A stretch of DNA of 64,000 bases, from contig CANMBE010000005.1 of assembly GCA_947495975.1 (NCBI GenBank), positions 1 to 64,000 on the forward strand. Direction: 5' to 3'. A program made the position numbers and the translations under genes. The notes under the pieces were generated by a model. It made no database searches and had not been told where the DNA came from. It was given only the letters and a program-made list of their open reading frames with translations. Position 1 is the first letter of the stretch. Each line of letters starts with the position of its first letter. The DNA comes from Ignavibacteria bacterium (GTDB lineage: Bacteria; Bacteroidota; Ignavibacteria; Kapaibacteriales; Kapaibacteriaceae). Below are positions 9,521 through 19,699 of this stretch, one piece after another.

Positions 9521-10500
9521 ACTACCACATCAGCAAGCGCGGCCATCTCATCTGCAAAAAGCATCATTCGGTCTTCAACCTCTTGGTAGGTTTCAAAGCG
9601 GACCACGTCTTGCCTGCAAAATGAGTTGTTGGGAAGCCCCTTGAGATATCCACCATAATGCTTGCGAAACTCGTGAATGGCGCGTCGAGGTGATTTGTAT
9701 TCGAGTTCAAGCCGAAGATGTTCGAGACATGTTCTGATGCGTTCAGCAGGTAGGACAGGTGTATACGATCCCGTTTCCATGAATTCTTTTGCATGTGCAA
9801 AGAGAAATGGATGGCCAATTGCTGCTCGGCCGATCATAACGGCATCGGCTCCGGTCTCATCAAAAGCACGTTTTACGTCTTCTGGGGTCTTGATATCACC
9901 GTTCACAATTACGGGGATATCAACCACTGCCTTGATCTTTGGAATCCAGGTCCAGTCAGCATTTCCATCGTGACCCATATCTCGAGTGCGGCAATGCACA
10001 GTAAGGGCGGCTGCGCCGGCGTCCTGCATCATCTTGGCTACCTCTACGATCACAATAGAATCGCTCGACCACCCCAGACGGGTTTTAACAGTAACGGGTT
10101 TTTTGACAGCATCTACAAGCAACCGGGTTAGCTTTTGCATCTGGGCGGGGTCTTTGAGAAGGGCAGCGCCAGCATTTCGCACTACCACATTCTTAACCCA
10201 GCAGCCAAAGTTGATGTCGATAAAGTCTGGCCCCGCCTCCTCGGCTCTGCGCGCTGCTTCTACCATGACGTCTTCATCGCCCCCAAAAATTTGGATAGCA
10301 ACGGGACGCTCTTCCTCTGCAAGCCGCAATTTCTCCATCGAGCGCCGTGCGTCTCGGATAAGCCCATCACTAGAAATGAACTCTGTGTAGACAATATCGG
10401 CCCCGTACCGCCTACAAATGAGCCGGAACGGGAGATCGGTAACGTCCTCCATGGGGGCCAGCAGAATCCCCTTGTCTACGTCGATGTTGCCAATTCGCAT
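9517..10500 (-). CDS. dusB: tRNA-dihydrouridine synthase
   Basis: 327 aa FMN enzyme with a TIM barrel that reduces specific uridines in the tRNA D-loop. The N-terminus LAPMEDVTDLPFR is the family FMN motif. The catalytic Cys is in DINFGCWVKN, where the usual Pro after Cys is Trp. VNGDIKTPEDV and IGRAAIGHPFLF are the phosphate-binding elements. A TAGTTTTG box lies four bases before the ATG, so the mRNA is probably leaderless; it is the first gene of dusB-tilS-hpt-ftsH. Confidence 0.93.
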   Translation of the reverse strand: MRIGNIDVDKGILLAPMEDVTDLPFRLICRRYGADIVYTEFISSDGLIRDARRSMEKLRLAEEERPVAIQIFGGDEDVMVEAARRAEEAGPDFIDINFGCWVKNVVVRNAGAALLKDPAQMQKLTRLLVDAVKKPVTVKTRLGWSSDSIVIVEVAKMMQDAGAAALTVHCRTRDMGHDGNADWTWIPKIKAVVDIPVIVNGDIKTPEDVKRAFDETGADAVMIGRAAIGHPFLFAHAKEFMETGSYTPVLPAERIRTCLEHLRLELEYKSPRRAIHEFRKHYGGYLKGLPNNSFCRQDVVRFETYQEVEDRMMLFADEMAALADVVV

Positions 10501-10504
10501 AGTG

Positions 10505-10512
10505 CAAAACTA
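10505..10512 (-). promoter_or_regulatory. Bacteroidetes-type -7 box of dusB
   Basis: TAGTTTTG on the minus strand, four nucleotides before the dusB ATG. Matches the TAnnTTTG consensus. The spacing leaves room for little or no 5' leader. Confidence 0.65.
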
Positions 10513-10793
10513 CAATAGAGAGGGGGCTGGTAGGCCATGAAGACGAAGAAAAAGCACGTAATTGCGCCAAAACCCTTGCAAACACTGAAACTTCTGACGA
10601 AGTTGGTGGCCGGTTGCCATGCGGTTGAGGCAGAAAAGGCAGAAAAAAATGCCTTCATTTTGTGTAAACAACATCTGTTCGTATACTCGTAGCGAGCCTA
10701 AAATGAAAATCAGCATTTGGTAATGCGTGCTGACGACGTTAAGCGAACAACTCACGGGGATTACAACTCTTATTTTTATCTAGGGATTAAGTC
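10513..10793. other. Divergent intergenic region; possible 51-codon ORF
   Basis: About 280 bases between dusB and the secreted protein gene. On the plus strand an ATG at 10537, after a purine-rich GAGAGGGGG stretch, opens a 51-codon frame (MKTKKKHVIAPKPLQTL..., stop at 10692) that is below the track cut-off. It has no recognisable homology and may be chance. No clear TAnnTTTG box was found for the downstream gene; the listed minus-strand ORFs here look like noise. Confidence 0.4.
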
Positions 10794-12128
10794 ATGAGAA
10801 AACTGTGCCTTCTTGCGGTATGTGCCGTGTTTGCTGTGCAGATGACGACAGCTGGTGGCGATAATACACAGGCCGTAGAGCCTGGTATTGACACAATGCG
10901 ACCGGTCTTGACGGTTCAGTCACTCCCATGTGGCGTTCGTGAGTACACGGCTACGGAAACGCGGAACATTCCGAATCCGCCGAGAGCTACGCCAAATGAA
11001 ACTGATCAAGTTGAGCGCGGGATCTTGTCGATCCGTCTTGCACTTGACCCACAGGCGAACAATGTTCGTCTAACGCTTATCAACCCAACAGCCTTCCCAA
11101 AGACACCTTTGGTGGCATCTGCTACTTTTGAAGTGTCTTTGATTGACGCATCAAAGCCTGGAACTGCTGTTGTTGAAGTCCGCGACTGGGCTAATAACCT
11201 CACGTCCAGCAACGTTAACATTGCTGCTGCAACGCCAACAGCGTCTGCAAAAGCGATTAACGTTGGTCAAATCAACGTAGGACAAAACGGCCAAGGCACA
11301 GTAACGATCACCAACAACACGGGTGGTCCAATGACGCTTACGGGCATTTCGCTCCAAACTGGCACGCGCTTCGCAATTACCGCTGGTGGCAATACACCAC
11401 AGCCAATCGCAAGCCCAGGCACACACACTATCGCCTTTAGCTATACTCCAGTAGCTGGATCTGAAGCAGGCGATGCAGATGTACTAACGGTATCAACGGC
11501 TTGTGGAGATGTAACTGTTGCGCTCTCAGGCACTGGTGGGGTATCGCGTATTGCTACTACTGACGCTCTCATGTTTGATGAAACTCGTGGTGATGTTGAA
11601 GACTGTACTCCTGTAAATCCAGATCGTATTACGATCACAAACACAGGCAATGTTGGAATGAACATCACGGGATGGACATTCAGCAACTCAGAATTCTACC
11701 CAGCTACAGGCACTCCAGCAGCTCCGATCCCAGTTGCAGCAGGCGCTTCGGTAACGGTCAACGTTTGTTTTAAGCGCGCTACAGTTGGTACAGCAACCGG
11801 AACTGTAACGTTTACGAATGATGCAACGGACGGTGTTGATAATGTTACCAACCTATCCGGTACGATCACTACTGGCGTTGAAGACGAGATGGGCAAGACA
11901 GCACGTGTATGGTTCGATGCTGCAAACGAGCAAATCGTTTTCACAACTATTAGTGTGAACTCACCTGTAACGGTGTATGACATCAACGGTAGTGTCCTTG
12001 CTTCGGCTCGCGTCAATGATGCTGGTTCGTTCCGTGTATCAACGCAGTCATGGGCAAATGGAGTTGTTCTTATCTCGTACACAGACGAGAGCGGTGTTCG
12101 CACCCGCACGCTATCGGTTCAACGCTAA
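10794..12128 (+). CDS. Secreted choice-of-anchor-D protein with T9SS-type sorting domain
   Basis: 444 aa. A signal peptide (MRKLCLLAVCAVFAVQMTTA) is followed by two Ig-like repeats of the ASPM-SPD-2-Hydin/choice-of-anchor D type: INVGQ...TVTITNNTGGPMTLTGI, then ITITNTGNVGMNITGWTF. The last 75 residues (VTVYDINGSVLASARV...TLSVQR) look like the type A C-terminal sorting domain used for export by the type IX secretion system. It probably ends up on or outside the cell surface. The binding target is unknown. Monocistronic, followed by a strong terminator. Confidence 0.8.
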   Translation: MRKLCLLAVCAVFAVQMTTAGGDNTQAVEPGIDTMRPVLTVQSLPCGVREYTATETRNIPNPPRATPNETDQVERGILSIRLALDPQANNVRLTLINPTAFPKTPLVASATFEVSLIDASKPGTAVVEVRDWANNLTSSNVNIAAATPTASAKAINVGQINVGQNGQGTVTITNNTGGPMTLTGISLQTGTRFAITAGGNTPQPIASPGTHTIAFSYTPVAGSEAGDADVLTVSTACGDVTVALSGTGGVSRIATTDALMFDETRGDVEDCTPVNPDRITITNTGNVGMNITGWTFSNSEFYPATGTPAAPIPVAAGASVTVNVCFKRATVGTATGTVTFTNDATDGVDNVTNLSGTITTGVEDEMGKTARVWFDAANEQIVFTTISVNSPVTVYDINGSVLASARVNDAGSFRVSTQSWANGVVLISYTDESGVRTRTLSVQR

Positions 12129-12156
12129 GGCGTCACCGTGAAATAGAAATCCCTAA

Positions 12157-12186
12157 AAGGGGCTGGCTTACGCCAGCCCCTTTTTC
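12157..12186. terminator. Bidirectional terminator with a stop codon in its loop
   Basis: Stem AAGGGGCTGGC / GCCAGCCCCTT (11 bp) with a 4-nt loop, followed by a T run on the plus strand and by TTTT on the minus strand. The TAA stop of the convergent MATE gene falls in the loop, so its last codons (KKGLA) form one arm of the stem. Confidence 0.9.
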
Positions 12187-13496
12187 ATTTGAGATTGATA
12201 ACGTAAGAAGTAGCCAACACTTGCCGTGATCAATCCCGTTAGATATCCAACCCAGATGCCCGCGGGTCCCATTCCAAAGGGAAATGCACAAACATATCCA
12301 ACTGGCATAGCAACGATTGTGTAGGATGAAAAGGCAATGATCGTTGGGATACGAGTATCATTCATGCCACGAAGAAGCCCCATTCCTACAGCCTGCATGC
12401 CGTCAAACAATTGAAATGCAGCGGCGTAGAGCAAGAGGTGGGCAGACAAAGCAATCACTGCAGGGTCGGCCACATACAGCGATGGCAACCAAAATCGCAG
12501 TGTTACGAATGCAGTAACTGCAATGAGTTCATAGGCTATAACCAGAAGTATGGCTGAGGAAGCGGCTCGGCGTAGCCCAGGCATATCCTTGCGTCCTGCA
12601 GCCGAGGCCACACGTAGGGTAGCGGCCGTGCTTAGCCCTAGAGCAATCATAAATGTTATCGATGCCAGGTTGAGAGCAATTTGGTGGGCGGCAAGCTGTG
12701 TTGCACCGATCCAGCCTATCATGATTGCACCTGCGGCAAATGCTAGCACCTCTAGGGTGATTTGTAAGCCGATTGAAGCCCCGGATGTGAATAATAACTT
12801 TCTATCGCCTCTGGAGGCCCGTGAGGTGGCATGATTGCGAAGCGGTGCGAAATATGCGAACCGTCGCCACGCCCAAAATGCGACAGCGGCGGCTGCAACA
12901 CGGGAGAGAAAGGTTGCAAAGCCCGCACCTTCTACGCCCATTGTCGGCGCACCAAGATTGCCCCAGATAAAGACCCAATTGAGGAACACATTGAGTACGT
13001 TTGCCCCCAGTGCGATCATCATCGGTAGCCTGGTGTTGCCGAGCGCTTCTGTGGTTTGTTTGAAAGCCCCAAAAGCTAGTCGAAAGAGAAAACTTAAAAC
13101 GAGCCATCGGAAAAACGGTGTGGCAATCTGTGTCACATCATCAGGGGCACCCAGAATGCTGAGGAATGGGCTGAGGGATAGCAACATCGCTACCAGCGCC
13201 AGGGAGACCACAATCGTGATTCTTGTCCCCGTTCGTGCCACGCCCGCCACATGGGCATGATCGCCCCGTGCCCACGATGCCGCAGCCATTGGGGTAATGG
13301 CTACCGTAAAGCCTATCCCAAAAAGCATAACAATCATGGTTGAGGAGCCAGCCAGGGTTACGGCTGCTAGCGATGCGGTGCCCAAACTGCCCACCATTAT
13401 GCTGTCAACAGCCACAGTGAGCATGTCTGATACATACGATGCGGCAACCGGCAGAGAGAGAGTAATTGTCTCTCGAAAATCTTTGATTCGTGACAT
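12168..13496 (-). CDS. MATE-family multidrug/metabolite exporter
   Basis: 442 aa, twelve predicted transmembrane helices in two pseudo-symmetric halves. The N-terminal MSRIKDFRETITLSLPVAASYVSDMLTVAVDSIMVGSLG is typical of MATE proteins, and the second half repeats the pattern (LFTSGASIGLQITLEVLAFAAGAIMIGWIG). Expected to export cationic compounds in exchange for Na+ or H+; substrate unknown. I chose the ATG at 13496; the track start at 13514 is TTG. It is transcribed divergently from mreB. Confidence 0.9.
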   Translation of the reverse strand: MSRIKDFRETITLSLPVAASYVSDMLTVAVDSIMVGSLGTASLAAVTLAGSSTMIVMLFGIGFTVAITPMAAASWARGDHAHVAGVARTGTRITIVVSLALVAMLLSLSPFLSILGAPDDVTQIATPFFRWLVLSFLFRLAFGAFKQTTEALGNTRLPMMIALGANVLNVFLNWVFIWGNLGAPTMGVEGAGFATFLSRVAAAAVAFWAWRRFAYFAPLRNHATSRASRGDRKLLFTSGASIGLQITLEVLAFAAGAIMIGWIGATQLAAHQIALNLASITFMIALGLSTAATLRVASAAGRKDMPGLRRAASSAILLVIAYELIAVTAFVTLRFWLPSLYVADPAVIALSAHLLLYAAAFQLFDGMQAVGMGLLRGMNDTRIPTIIAFSSYTIVAMPVGYVCAFPFGMGPAGIWVGYLTGLITASVGYFLRYQSQMKKGLA

Positions 13497-13576
13497 GGTG
13501 GAAACTTGACACAAAAAAAGGAGATGTACACTTCGTAACTTCGTTGGATTCGCATTTTTTTACGCAATTCCAACCC

Positions 13577-14602
13577 ATGGCCAGTTTTCGGATATTCTCA
13601 AACGACGTCGGTATCGATCTCGGTACGGCAAACACGCTCATCTGGCAAAAGGGCAAAGGGATCGTTCTGAACGAGCCCTCGATCGTAGCGTTCGATCGTA
13701 CTACCAAGAACATCATTGCCATCGGCCATGAGGCCGAGAAGATGGTCGGTAAAACTCACCGCGACATCAAGACGATTCGCCCCTTAAAAGATGGTGTGAT
13801 CGCCGACTTTGAAATTGCTGAAGGAATGCTTCGCGCCTTCATACAAAAAACGTCAACTTCCATCGCTCATGCAAAACGCATGGTGATCTGTGTGCCATCG
13901 GGCATCACGGAAGTTGAGAAACGTGCAGTGCGCGATTCTGCTGAGCATGCTGGTGCAAAACAAGTTCATCTCATTGCCGAGCCGATGGCTGCTGCGATTG
14001 GAATTGGACTAGATGTGCATGAGCCGATGGGCAACATGGTTGTTGATATCGGTGGTGGCACAACAGAGATTGCCGTGATTGCACTATCTGGAATTGTTGT
14101 TGATGAATCAATTCGTATCGCAGGTGATGAACTCACGAACGCAGTTGTGAATTGGTTCAAACGTCAGCACAACATTCTCATTGGAGATCGCACCGCTGAA
14201 ATCATTAAGGTCAACGTTGGATCTGCATGGCCCCTTCCCGAAGAGCTTGAGATTGAAGTAAAGGGTAGAGACATGGTTGCAGGTACGCCAAAGAGCACCA
14301 TTGTCTCTAGCGAAGAAATTCGCGAAGCGCTCAATGAAAACGTTTCTACGATTATCGAAGCCGTTCTTACTCTGCTAGAAAAAACACCGCCTGAACTCTC
14401 CGCAGATATTTTTGATCGTGGAATTATTCTTTCTGGTGGTGGTGCGTTGTTAAAAGGCCTTGACGAACGCCTCCGACGCGAAACATCGTTGCCGGTGCAC
14501 GTTGCGGATGATCCTCTTACGGCTGTTGTACGCGGTACGGGTAAGGTGCTAGAGGATCTTGATGCGTATTCGTCTGTCCTTATAAAGTCTAAGCGCTACT
14601 AA
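13577..14602 (+). CDS. mreB: Rod-shape determining protein MreB
   Basis: 341 aa bacterial actin that organises lateral wall synthesis. Phosphate-1 loop GIDLGTANTL, DIGGGTTEIAVI (phosphate 2) and SGGGALLKGL (adenosine motif) are all present. The ATG at 13577 gives the usual family N-terminus; the track start at 13490 is upstream noise. Its stop overlaps the mreC start (TAATG). A rod or filament cell shape is therefore likely. Confidence 0.97.
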   Translation: MASFRIFSNDVGIDLGTANTLIWQKGKGIVLNEPSIVAFDRTTKNIIAIGHEAEKMVGKTHRDIKTIRPLKDGVIADFEIAEGMLRAFIQKTSTSIAHAKRMVICVPSGITEVEKRAVRDSAEHAGAKQVHLIAEPMAAAIGIGLDVHEPMGNMVVDIGGGTTEIAVIALSGIVVDESIRIAGDELTNAVVNWFKRQHNILIGDRTAEIIKVNVGSAWPLPEELEIEVKGRDMVAGTPKSTIVSSEEIREALNENVSTIIEAVLTLLEKTPPELSADIFDRGIILSGGGALLKGLDERLRRETSLPVHVADDPLTAVVRGTGKVLEDLDAYSSVLIKSKRY

Positions 14603-15453
14603 TGCGTCGGTTAATCGACTTTGTTGTTCGATTCAAGAATTACATCACGTTATGCACGCTGGTGGTGATGTCTTTTGCATTCATGAGTGTTGGGAGTCTG
14701 TCCCAACTTGGTGGATTTCGTGCTGTGATCGTGGGTTCTATTGGTTGGATGCAATCGCTGTTTGCATGGATCCCAAATCCTGTTGCGTTGAAGAGTGAAA
14801 ACCTTGCACTTCGCGAGCTCAATCTTCAACTGGCTGTAGAGTCGGCACGGTCACGTCAATCAATGGTGGAAAATGCAACCCTTCGTGCAATGTTGGAATT
14901 GCCTGCATATACAGACTACCATCTCATTGCCGCCGACGTCGTTGGAAAGACCACGACACAACTACGTAATTATGCCACGATAAATAAAGGGGCAGACGAC
15001 GGTATTCAAGAAGGAATGTGCTGCATAACTGATGCTGGATTGGTGGGTATCGTTATTGGAACGTCTCCACATTTTGCTGTACTACAGTTATTGCTCAACC
15101 GAGATATGCGTGTGAGTGCAAAGGTGCAACGCACACGTGTAGATGGAATCATTCAGTGGGAAGGAGAGACGTTTCTCGTGTTAAAAAACATTCCACGCTC
15201 TCTTGATGTGCAAGCAGGGGATGCTGTGCTTACGTCAACGTATAGCGCAAAGTATCCTCCAAACGTTGTTGTTGGTCGCATAACACAAGTAAGCGAAGAA
15301 GCAAATTCATTGTTTCGCAGAGTTGTTGTTGAGCCTGCGGTAAACTTTGCAACGTTGGAGCAATTATTCGTTGTAGATACAAGATCGAATGCTGAACGAG
15401 CAGAGATTGAACGGCGAGTAGAAGATCACCTTAAACAGCGAACAGCGCCGTAA
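14602..15453 (+). CDS. mreC: Rod-shape determining protein MreC
   Basis: 283 aa. One N-terminal transmembrane segment, a short coiled coil (SENLALRELNLQLAVESARS), then two periplasmic beta domains with the family core (DADVVGKTTTQLRNYATINKGADDGI..G..C...GLVGIV-like). It links MreB to the elongasome in the periplasm. The start overlaps the mreB stop by one base. Confidence 0.93.
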   Translation: MRRLIDFVVRFKNYITLCTLVVMSFAFMSVGSLSQLGGFRAVIVGSIGWMQSLFAWIPNPVALKSENLALRELNLQLAVESARSRQSMVENATLRAMLELPAYTDYHLIAADVVGKTTTQLRNYATINKGADDGIQEGMCCITDAGLVGIVIGTSPHFAVLQLLLNRDMRVSAKVQRTRVDGIIQWEGETFLVLKNIPRSLDVQAGDAVLTSTYSAKYPPNVVVGRITQVSEEANSLFRRVVVEPAVNFATLEQLFVVDTRSNAERAEIERRVEDHLKQRTAP

Positions 15454-15459
15454 TTCATC

Positions 15460-15993
15460 ATGGCCGTAAAGTTTGATCTCAATAGATCTCAATTCATAAC
15501 AAATCCGGCTTTGCGGTTTGTTGCCTACGCCGTTGTTGCACTCCTTCTCAATGTAGTGCATGTGGTGTTCTTGCGATTTGTGGCAGTGAGCTCTGTTACG
15601 CCAGACCTCCTTCTCATCCTTACGGTCTGGATTGCAGTTGTTGAGGGACAGTTTACCGGTATGATCGCGGGCTTTCTATTTGGGCTGCTCTTTGACGTGG
15701 TCTCGGCCGACGTGCTTGGGTCGAATGCTTTGGCTAAAACCGCTGCAGGGTTTGTGGCGGGCTACTTTTGGAAAGAAAACCTTTCCTTGCAGACCATTGG
15801 CAACTACCGATTTCTCTTTGTGGTGGCCCTTGCAGGCGGTGTTCATAACCTCCTGTACTACTTTTTCTACGTCCGCCCAATGCAGATTTCGTTTGGAATG
15901 TTCTTCCTGAAATATGGTGTGGCCACTACACTTTACACAACGGTGGCGGCTGTCTTCCCTATGCTCTACGTTAATAGGCGCAAGGACCAGTAG
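15460..15993 (+). CDS. mreD: Rod-shape determining protein MreD
   Basis: 177 aa small membrane protein with about five hydrophobic segments and the family pattern PDLLLILTVWIAVVEGQFTGMIAGFLFGLLFDV. It follows mreC after six bases. Conservation is low in this family, so the call rests on both pattern and position. The expected pbp2 and rodA genes do not follow; smc does. Confidence 0.88.
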   Translation: MAVKFDLNRSQFITNPALRFVAYAVVALLLNVVHVVFLRFVAVSSVTPDLLLILTVWIAVVEGQFTGMIAGFLFGLLFDVVSADVLGSNALAKTAAGFVAGYFWKENLSLQTIGNYRFLFVVALAGGVHNLLYYFFYVRPMQISFGMFFLKYGVATTLYTTVAAVFPMLYVNRRKDQ

Positions 15994-16128
15994 GCTGGCA
16001 GATGTAGATGTTTGTTGTGTGGATAACTACGGGCGCGGGGTAACGCCGAGCTGTCGCAATTTGGGCGGTTGTGGAGAGGCTGGTTTAAGAACGCCGGCCG
16101 TGTACAATCATATTCGGAATGCTACGAG

Positions 16129-19100
16129 ATGTACCTGTCGAAACTCGAAATGGTGGGATTCAAGAGCTTTGGTCTCAAGACTGATCTCTCTTTCACGGAT
16201 GGCATTACAGCTATCGTTGGCCCCAATGGTTGTGGTAAGACCAATGTTGTTGACGCGATACGCTGGGTACTAGGCGAACAGAAAACGTCGATGCTCAGAG
16301 CCGATTCAATGGATCAGGTGATTTTCAACGGCTCACGAACACGTAAGCCCCTTGGAATGGCAGAAGTATCGTTGACGATTGAAAACAATAAGCAGATACT
16401 ACCTACAGAATATTCGCAGGTAGTGATCACTCGCAGGCTGTTTAGAAACGGAGAGAGCCAATATCTCTTGAATAAAACACAGTGCAGACTGCGCGACATT
16501 GTGGACTTGTTTATGGATACTGGTATGGGCTCTGATGCCTATTCAGTTATCGAGCTTAAGATGATTGAAACAATCTTGAGCGATAAGGCAGATGAGCGAC
16601 GTCACCTTTTTGAAGAGGCTGCTGGCGTAACGAAATACAAGGCACGCAGGCGTGAAGCGCAGCGCAAACTTGATGCAGCTATGCGAGACATTGCACGCGT
16701 GCAAGACATTGTACGCGAAGTGCAGAAGACCGTTAATTCGCTTGCACGTCAGGCTGAGAAGGCGCGACAACACCAGGACCTTTCAACAAAGCTTCGCGAG
16801 TTTGATCGCATGCTTTTTGCATTTGAATACGCAGAAGAATATGTGGCGCTTAGCCAACTGTTAGAACTCATCACAGGTGTCCGCAAGCGCAGAGAAGAAC
16901 GTGAGAGCTCGCTCACAGCCGCTGAGCTCCAGATAGTAACTGCTGAACAGACACATGAAAAAATGGAGCAGGAACTCAGGGCAGCCATCACTTTCGAGAA
17001 TGATGTTCGTGCTTCTTTGAGTGAAGTTCAACAAGCAATCTCACTTGTTGATGAGAGAAGTGCATCTGCGCAAAGAGCCTTGGAGCGCCTTGATCGTGAA
17101 CAAAACGAATCACAAACGCAGCAGACATCTACTGCTGAAGAACTACGCCTCGTTCGGGAACGCATCTCAGAGAGCCGTGTGGCACTTGAAGCCGAAACAA
17201 CGGAATTTGAGAAGCAGCGCGCGCTTGTTGAAGAATCACAGACAAGCTTTGCGAAGATGAGACAAGAAATGCATGAGCTGCGTGATGGGCTCACTGCAGC
17301 GCGACAGAATCTAAACGAACAACAGAATCAAGCAGATCGTTTTCGTATCCAAGGTGAAGGACAGCAACGTAGGCTCGCAGAAAACACTGCACAACAACGT
17401 CAGACGACTGACCGCCTGCAACAGGTAGAAGAACAGATTTCGCGAGAGAGCGCTGACCTGCCGTCAATGGACCAGCAACTGGCCGAGTCTGAGCAACGCT
17501 TGCATACTGCAGAAGCTCGTCAACGTGATCTGCAAGGTGAACAAGAAGTACTTCAGAAAGACTCGGAGGACCTGCGGTCCCGCCTTGGTCACAGCTCTGC
17601 ATCGCTTGAATTTTTAATGGGGCTTGTTGATACCGCTGAAAGCAGCAAGTTCTTGATGAACACGCCTGAGTGGACACCTTCAGCTGAAAAGTTGACGCTT
17701 GCCGAAGTAATAAACACCAGTGAGGAGCTACGTGTTGCGATTGAGGCTGCATTGGGTGATGCCGCGCGATATTTTGTTGTTGCACGCCGGACAGAAGCTC
17801 AACAAGCAATTGGCGCACTCTCAAAAAACAATGTAGGCAAGGCAACATTCCTTTGCCGCGATGCTATTCCGTCAATTGATGCGCCGCCACATCTCGGTAA
17901 TGTTGAAGGAATTGTTGGTTGGGCATCCGAGCTCGTGCAATCAGATGATGGATTGCGCGGGGCAGTTCGTGGGATATTAGGTCACACGATCATTGTCAAA
18001 ACAATCGATGACGCATGGCGCGCCATCAGCGAAACACCTGCGGTATCTGCAGTTACACTCTCTGGTGAAATCGTTCATCGCTCCGGTGCAGTTCGTGGTG
18101 GATCTACGTCTCGCACCGAAGGTGTGCGTGTTGGAAGACGCGAGCGCATAGATCAAATGCGCAGCGAGATAGCAATACTTGAGCAAAGAATCGCAGACGT
18201 AGATAGCCGACTCCGAGACGTAAAACAAGAGCTTGGAACGATTGATCTACGCCGGTTGGGCGACGAAGTACGCAAGGTTGCTCTGATCCGCAATGAGCGC
18301 CAGCAACGCCTCGATGCACTTCGCGGACGCATTGATGACATTCACCAACAGCAACAAAGTCTGGCTGAGGAAGCTCGGAAGATTGCCGAAGAACTTGGTG
18401 CCCTTCAAGGTGATACCACTGCCGCAGAGCAGGTTATTGCCGAGGCTGCCAAGGATTTGTCAGAGCGAGAAGCTGATGTGACTTCTGCAACAGAAGCCCT
18501 CCAAACGGCCGAGCAACACGTTACACAGCGCACAGGTGAAATGCGTGCTGTTGAGCTTCGTGTTGTGAGACTCACTGGTGATGCGCAAACGTTAGTCAGC
18601 GATGAAGGCAGACTTTCTAATCAAAGTCTCACAATCGAACAACGCCGTGAACAACGCGAGAATGAACGATCAGACTTGCAACAACAAATTGAACGACTTC
18701 AGGTAGACCGGGCTGAATCCGATACCAGCGCCACAACAGTAGTTGCGCGATTGGCCGAAGCTCGAAACAAGCGTGAAAGTCTTGAACTAGCCGTTCGCGA
18801 TGATTCAACCGCATTCCACCTTGCTGGTGAAAATGTTCGTCAGTTGCGTAAAGGGCTTGATGGAGTTGTGAGTGAGCAGCATGAGGCTGACCTAAAGCAC
18901 AACGAAGTACGCCTCCGCATGGAATCGCTTGCTCGCCGTGCAGTAGAGGAACTAGATTTAGTAGTGCCCGAGCAGCCAACAACGCCAGATTCAGATGTGG
19001 TTCCAGAAGAACTGCGCACGCAAGTGCAGGAGCTCCGTCGCAAGCTCACATCCATGGGTAACGTGAATTTTCTTGCACTCGAAGAACATGAGAGAGAAAA

Positions 19101-19671
19101 TGAGCGTTTTCAATTCTTGACCCAACAGCTCTCAGACCTAACTGATAGTGAGCGCACGCTCAACCAGACAATTGCTGAAATCAATCTAACAGCTCGTGAA
19201 AAATTCACAGATACGTTCATCAAGATTCGTGAAAACTTCTCAGTGCTTTTCAAGATGCTCTTTAGTGAGGACGACGAATCAGATCTTCAGATGATAGAAT
19301 CTGCAGACAACGATCCTCTTGAGTGTACGATTGAGATCACTGCAAAGCCCCGTGGAAAACGTCCTCATAGCATTGAAATGTTGTCAGGGGGCGAAAAAAC
19401 GCTCACAGCTATTGCGCTTCTCTTTGCTATCTATTTGGTGAAGCCAAGTCCCTTCTGTATTCTGGACGAGGTTGATGCTCCGCTTGATGATGCTAACGTT
19501 GATCGATATCTGAAAATCATCCGGAAGTTCTCCGAGAACACACAATTCTTGATGATTACTCACAATAAGCGGACGATGGAAGCGGCTGATACGTTGTATG
19601 GAGTAACAATGGAAGAGCCGGCGGTTTCAAAGGTTGTATCCGTACTGCTTGCTGGCAAGTCTGCCGCCTGA
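16129..19671 (+). CDS. smc: Chromosome segregation protein SMC
   Basis: 1180 aa structural maintenance of chromosomes ATPase. Walker A GPNGCGKTNVVDAIRW near residue 32-47, then a long coiled coil, a hinge around 510-660, a second coiled coil, the signature LSGGEKTLTAIALLFAI and Walker B FCILDEVDAPLDD. It forms a ring dimer that compacts and segregates DNA together with ScpA/ScpB, which are not in the window. The ATG at 16129 gives MYLSKLEMVGFKSF, the canonical start; the 20 extra residues in the track are not conserved. Confidence 0.97.
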   Translation: MYLSKLEMVGFKSFGLKTDLSFTDGITAIVGPNGCGKTNVVDAIRWVLGEQKTSMLRADSMDQVIFNGSRTRKPLGMAEVSLTIENNKQILPTEYSQVVITRRLFRNGESQYLLNKTQCRLRDIVDLFMDTGMGSDAYSVIELKMIETILSDKADERRHLFEEAAGVTKYKARRREAQRKLDAAMRDIARVQDIVREVQKTVNSLARQAEKARQHQDLSTKLREFDRMLFAFEYAEEYVALSQLLELITGVRKRREERESSLTAAELQIVTAEQTHEKMEQELRAAITFENDVRASLSEVQQAISLVDERSASAQRALERLDREQNESQTQQTSTAEELRLVRERISESRVALEAETTEFEKQRALVEESQTSFAKMRQEMHELRDGLTAARQNLNEQQNQADRFRIQGEGQQRRLAENTAQQRQTTDRLQQVEEQISRESADLPSMDQQLAESEQRLHTAEARQRDLQGEQEVLQKDSEDLRSRLGHSSASLEFLMGLVDTAESSKFLMNTPEWTPSAEKLTLAEVINTSEELRVAIEAALGDAARYFVVARRTEAQQAIGALSKNNVGKATFLCRDAIPSIDAPPHLGNVEGIVGWASELVQSDDGLRGAVRGILGHTIIVKTIDDAWRAISETPAVSAVTLSGEIVHRSGAVRGGSTSRTEGVRVGRRERIDQMRSEIAILEQRIADVDSRLRDVKQELGTIDLRRLGDEVRKVALIRNERQQRLDALRGRIDDIHQQQQSLAEEARKIAEELGALQGDTTAAEQVIAEAAKDLSEREADVTSATEALQTAEQHVTQRTGEMRAVELRVVRLTGDAQTLVSDEGRLSNQSLTIEQRREQRENERSDLQQQIERLQVDRAESDTSATTVVARLAEARNKRESLELAVRDDSTAFHLAGENVRQLRKGLDGVVSEQHEADLKHNEVRLRMESLARRAVEELDLVVPEQPTTPDSDVVPEELRTQVQELRRKLTSMGNVNFLALEEHERENERFQFLTQQLSDLTDSERTLNQTIAEINLTAREKFTDTFIKIRENFSVLFKMLFSEDDESDLQMIESADNDPLECTIEITAKPRGKRPHSIEMLSGGEKTLTAIALLFAIYLVKPSPFCILDEVDAPLDDANVDRYLKIIRKFSENTQFLMITHNKRTMEAADTLYGVTMEEPAVSKVVSVLLAGKSAA

Positions 19672-19699
19672 CATTTGTGACACTAATTCGAATCTGACT

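Noticed and set aside
17291-17848. 185-aa antisense ORF inside smc
   Set aside because: Gln/Leu-rich frame produced by the opposite strand of the coiled-coil region.
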